A DNA stretch of 64,000 nucleotides, taken from contig AZIN01000001.1 in assembly GCA_000511875.1 (NCBI GenBank), positions 751,332-815,331 on the forward strand. Reading direction: 5' to 3'. The notes beneath the pieces were generated by a model. The model was not told the origin of the DNA, did not search any database, and was given only the letters and a program-made list of their open reading frames with translations. The position numbers and the translations under genes were made by a program. Origin of the DNA: Gammaproteobacteria bacterium MOLA455 (lineage in GTDB: Bacteria; Pseudomonadota; Gammaproteobacteria; Pseudomonadales; Porticoccaceae). Positions 62,411 to 64,000 of the stretch are shown in pieces (position 1 is the first letter of the stretch; each line of letters begins with the position of its first letter).

Positions 62411-63274
62411 ATGATTGACGATATCTTAGCCAAGTTTGATGGCGCCTTTGCCAAAAATACCATAAGAGCCTATAGGTCAGACTTTATTCAATACCAGGCC
62501 TGGTGCTCACACAATAATATTGATTCAATACCAGCTACTGCCGACGCCATGGCGCAATATGTTGACTACCTTGCTACCGTCGCAAAAAGCGCGACCATCC
62601 GCAGAAGGATCAATAGCTTGGGGACGGTCCTAAAACTCTCCAAACACTACAACCCCACCAACCAGCCAGAGGTGATATTGGCCATAAAAAGAATGCACCG
62701 CAAAATTGGACGGGCACAGCAGCAGGCTACTCCACTCACCAAGCCGCTACTCAACCAGCTACTTGGCAACTGCGATAACACCGTCAGAGGTTTAAGAAAT
62801 CAATTACTACTGAGGCTCGGCTATGAAACAATGCGCCGCCGGTCGGAACTCTGCGCCTTTAAGTTCGAAGATATAGAGCTAGCACCCAACGGTAAAACTA
62901 TAATTAGACTCAATTTCTCAAAGACCGATCAATTTGGAACAGGTAAGGTTTTACCTGTCAGCGAGGAGTTGCTTAACTTGTTAGATAAATGGGAAGGGAT
63001 AGTTTGTAATCAGGGCTATATCCTAAGATCCATCAACAAACACGGACATATTGGGGATAGCCTAAACCCTGCCAGTATCAGCACCATCTTAAAGACGCTT
63101 CAGGAAGGATTAAATTCTGGATCAATCCAACAACCGCTGAGCGGTCATTCATTTAGAGTGGGTGCGGCACTTGATCTATTAGAACAAGGTGAGCCGCTTG
63201 AAAGGATAATGATTAGAGGAGGGTGGCAAACTGACTCTAGCGCCATGGCATATCTCAGAAACTGGAGTATTTAG
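62411..63274 (+). CDS. Tyrosine recombinase/integrase
   Basis: This 287-residue protein has an N-terminal SAM-like core-binding domain (AKNTIRAYRSDFIQYQAWCS) and a C-terminal catalytic domain. Catalytic residues visible are Arg at about 143 in YETMRRRSELCAF, Lys in NFSKTDQFGTGKVLP, the H-x-x-R box in LSGHSFRVGAALDLLEQG, Trp in GGWQTDSSAMAYLR (usual His/Trp position) and Tyr281 near the C-terminus. All appear present. It is shorter than phage integrases, resembling XerD-like or transposon-type recombinases. It presumably moves or maintains the accessory region at 58.6-63.3 kb. No obvious attachment core was identified beside it. Confidence 0.9.
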   Translation: MIDDILAKFDGAFAKNTIRAYRSDFIQYQAWCSHNNIDSIPATADAMAQYVDYLATVAKSATIRRRINSLGTVLKLSKHYNPTNQPEVILAIKRMHRKIGRAQQQATPLTKPLLNQLLGNCDNTVRGLRNQLLLRLGYETMRRRSELCAFKFEDIELAPNGKTIIRLNFSKTDQFGTGKVLPVSEELLNLLDKWEGIVCNQGYILRSINKHGHIGDSLNPASISTILKTLQEGLNSGSIQQPLSGHSFRVGAALDLLEQGEPLERIMIRGGWQTDSSAMAYLRNWSI

Positions 63275-63286
63275 ATATTTTGAGCG

Positions 63287-63967
63287 CTAACCTGGGAAGT
63301 TTAAGTCTTTCTTTAAGATATCGGGAGGGGAAGGCAAATCTTTAAATAACCTCCAAACCCAATCTGACTTGGGAAATAAAACGACCCAAACAGTAAGCAA
63401 TATCAAGGAAAAGTAGGCAATGAGACCTTGTTTTCCTACATACCAAGCTTCGACGTCTCCTTTGTATGGTCCAATTACGTTGTCGTAAAAATCTAGCGTA
63501 CCACTATGACCTTCAAGAATATCCTCTTCACCACGAAACACTACCGGCCCAATGCCAGAAAGACCAGGTTTGACCTGTACAATAATATTCTGTGCTTCAA
63601 CGGGAAAAGCATCAAAACATCTTGGCGCCTGTGGTCTTGGGCCAACCAAACTCATATGTCCAATAAATACATTGAGTAACTGCGGTAATTCGTTAATTTT
63701 TGTTTTCCTCAAAAACTTACCAGCCGGTAAAACTCTGGGATCGTTTTTCATAGTAACGGTTCCAGTTCCCATACTCGGACTATTCTTCAGCATAGTTGCA
63801 AATTTAAACAGCTTAAACATTTCCCTGTTTTTACCAACACGCTCTTGGAGGAAAAAAACTTCACCCTCACCAGAAAATTTCAGAAACAACACGATGGGAA
63901 TAATCAAAGGCGAAAGTACAATAAGTGCGAGACCTGAAAGTACTACATCGAAAAATCGAATCAACAT
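63287..63967 (-). CDS. Bacterial sugar transferase (undecaprenyl-phosphate sugar-1-phosphate transferase)
   Basis: This 226-residue protein belongs to the WbaP/PglC-type polyprenyl-phosphate hexose-1-phosphate transferases. It has an N-terminal membrane helix (LIRFFDVVLSGLALIVLSPL), the conserved FLQERVGKNREMFKLFKF, KNDPRVLPAGKFLRKTKINE then LPQLLNVFIGHMSLVGPRPQ catalytic region, and the KPGLSGIGPVVFRGEED loop. An extra C-terminal hydrophobic helix (GLIAYFSLILLTVWVVLF) is present. It starts synthesis of a capsule, exopolysaccharide or O-antigen unit at the inner membrane. It is close to the right edge, so further glycan genes probably lie beyond. Confidence 0.92.
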   Translation of the reverse strand: MLIRFFDVVLSGLALIVLSPLIIPIVLFLKFSGEGEVFFLQERVGKNREMFKLFKFATMLKNSPSMGTGTVTMKNDPRVLPAGKFLRKTKINELPQLLNVFIGHMSLVGPRPQAPRCFDAFPVEAQNIIVQVKPGLSGIGPVVFRGEEDILEGHSGTLDFYDNVIGPYKGDVEAWYVGKQGLIAYFSLILLTVWVVLFPKSDWVWRLFKDLPSPPDILKKDLNFPG

Positions 63968-64000
63968 TACATCCTCTGATCAAGATATTTACCGGTCTCT

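Overview
The window looks like a chromosome segment of a marine, Gram-negative gammaproteobacterium, probably a SAR92/Porticoccaceae-like or other Cellvibrionales-type heterotroph. This is inferred from gene content: a TonB-dependent receptor paired with a TPR-sulfotransferase, a BCCT transporter, MlaC, gammaproteobacterial tRNA-Val/Asp/Asn genes, and a very large calcium-repeat type I secretion locus. No rRNA or marker gene fixes the species.

Left part (1-18.6 kb), small-molecule catabolism and uptake. The window opens inside an iron-dependent alcohol dehydrogenase, followed by a CoA-acylating (methyl)malonate-semialdehyde dehydrogenase and IclR and LysR regulators. Facing them is a minus-strand operon of an aldehyde dehydrogenase, an atypical M19 dipeptidase-family protein, a BCCT transporter, an unrecognised 591-residue protein and a DUF3726-like protein. 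A divergent LysR gene that appears to start on ATC sits at the head of this operon. Next come an Ldh2-type dehydrogenase, a TPR-sulfotransferase and a TonB-dependent receptor, then a CvfB-like S1 protein.

Middle part (18.7-26.1 kb), housekeeping: an ACP-like protein, an MFS transporter, queD, tRNA-Val and tRNA-Asp with promoter and terminator, a duplicated tRNA-Asp 3' end, uvrB, an orphan mlaC, tRNA-Asn, and a wecA-type GlcNAc-1-phosphate transferase.

Large accessory locus (26.4-58.6 kb), all on the minus strand, read right to left. First are a TolC-type outer-membrane protein, a type I secretion ABC transporter with a C39-like N-terminus, and an HlyD-type fusion protein. Then follow a 1790-residue cadherin-repeat adhesin with a cohesin-like domain near its C-terminus and a roughly 100-residue cytosolic-type protein. 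Next is a 4285-residue RTX protein carrying nine PPC modules, a subtilisin-like S8 protease and a P-domain. Last are a 657-residue beta-propeller/dockerin protein, an 1839-residue dockerin/thrombospondin-type-3 lipoprotein, and a small beta-barrel-like protein translationally coupled to it. The leading hypothesis is a non-cellulosomal surface assembly: a type I secreted adhesin displays a cohesin-like module and the dockerin proteins encoded beside it dock onto it, with a furin-like protease as processing factor or cargo.

Right end (58.6-64 kb), mobile-type region: a decayed copy of a Doc-type toxin/antitoxin module, an intact YefM/YoeB-like pair, an intact RHH/Doc-like pair, two hypothetical genes, an XRE regulator and a tyrosine recombinase. 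The window ends in a sugar transferase that probably begins a polysaccharide locus.
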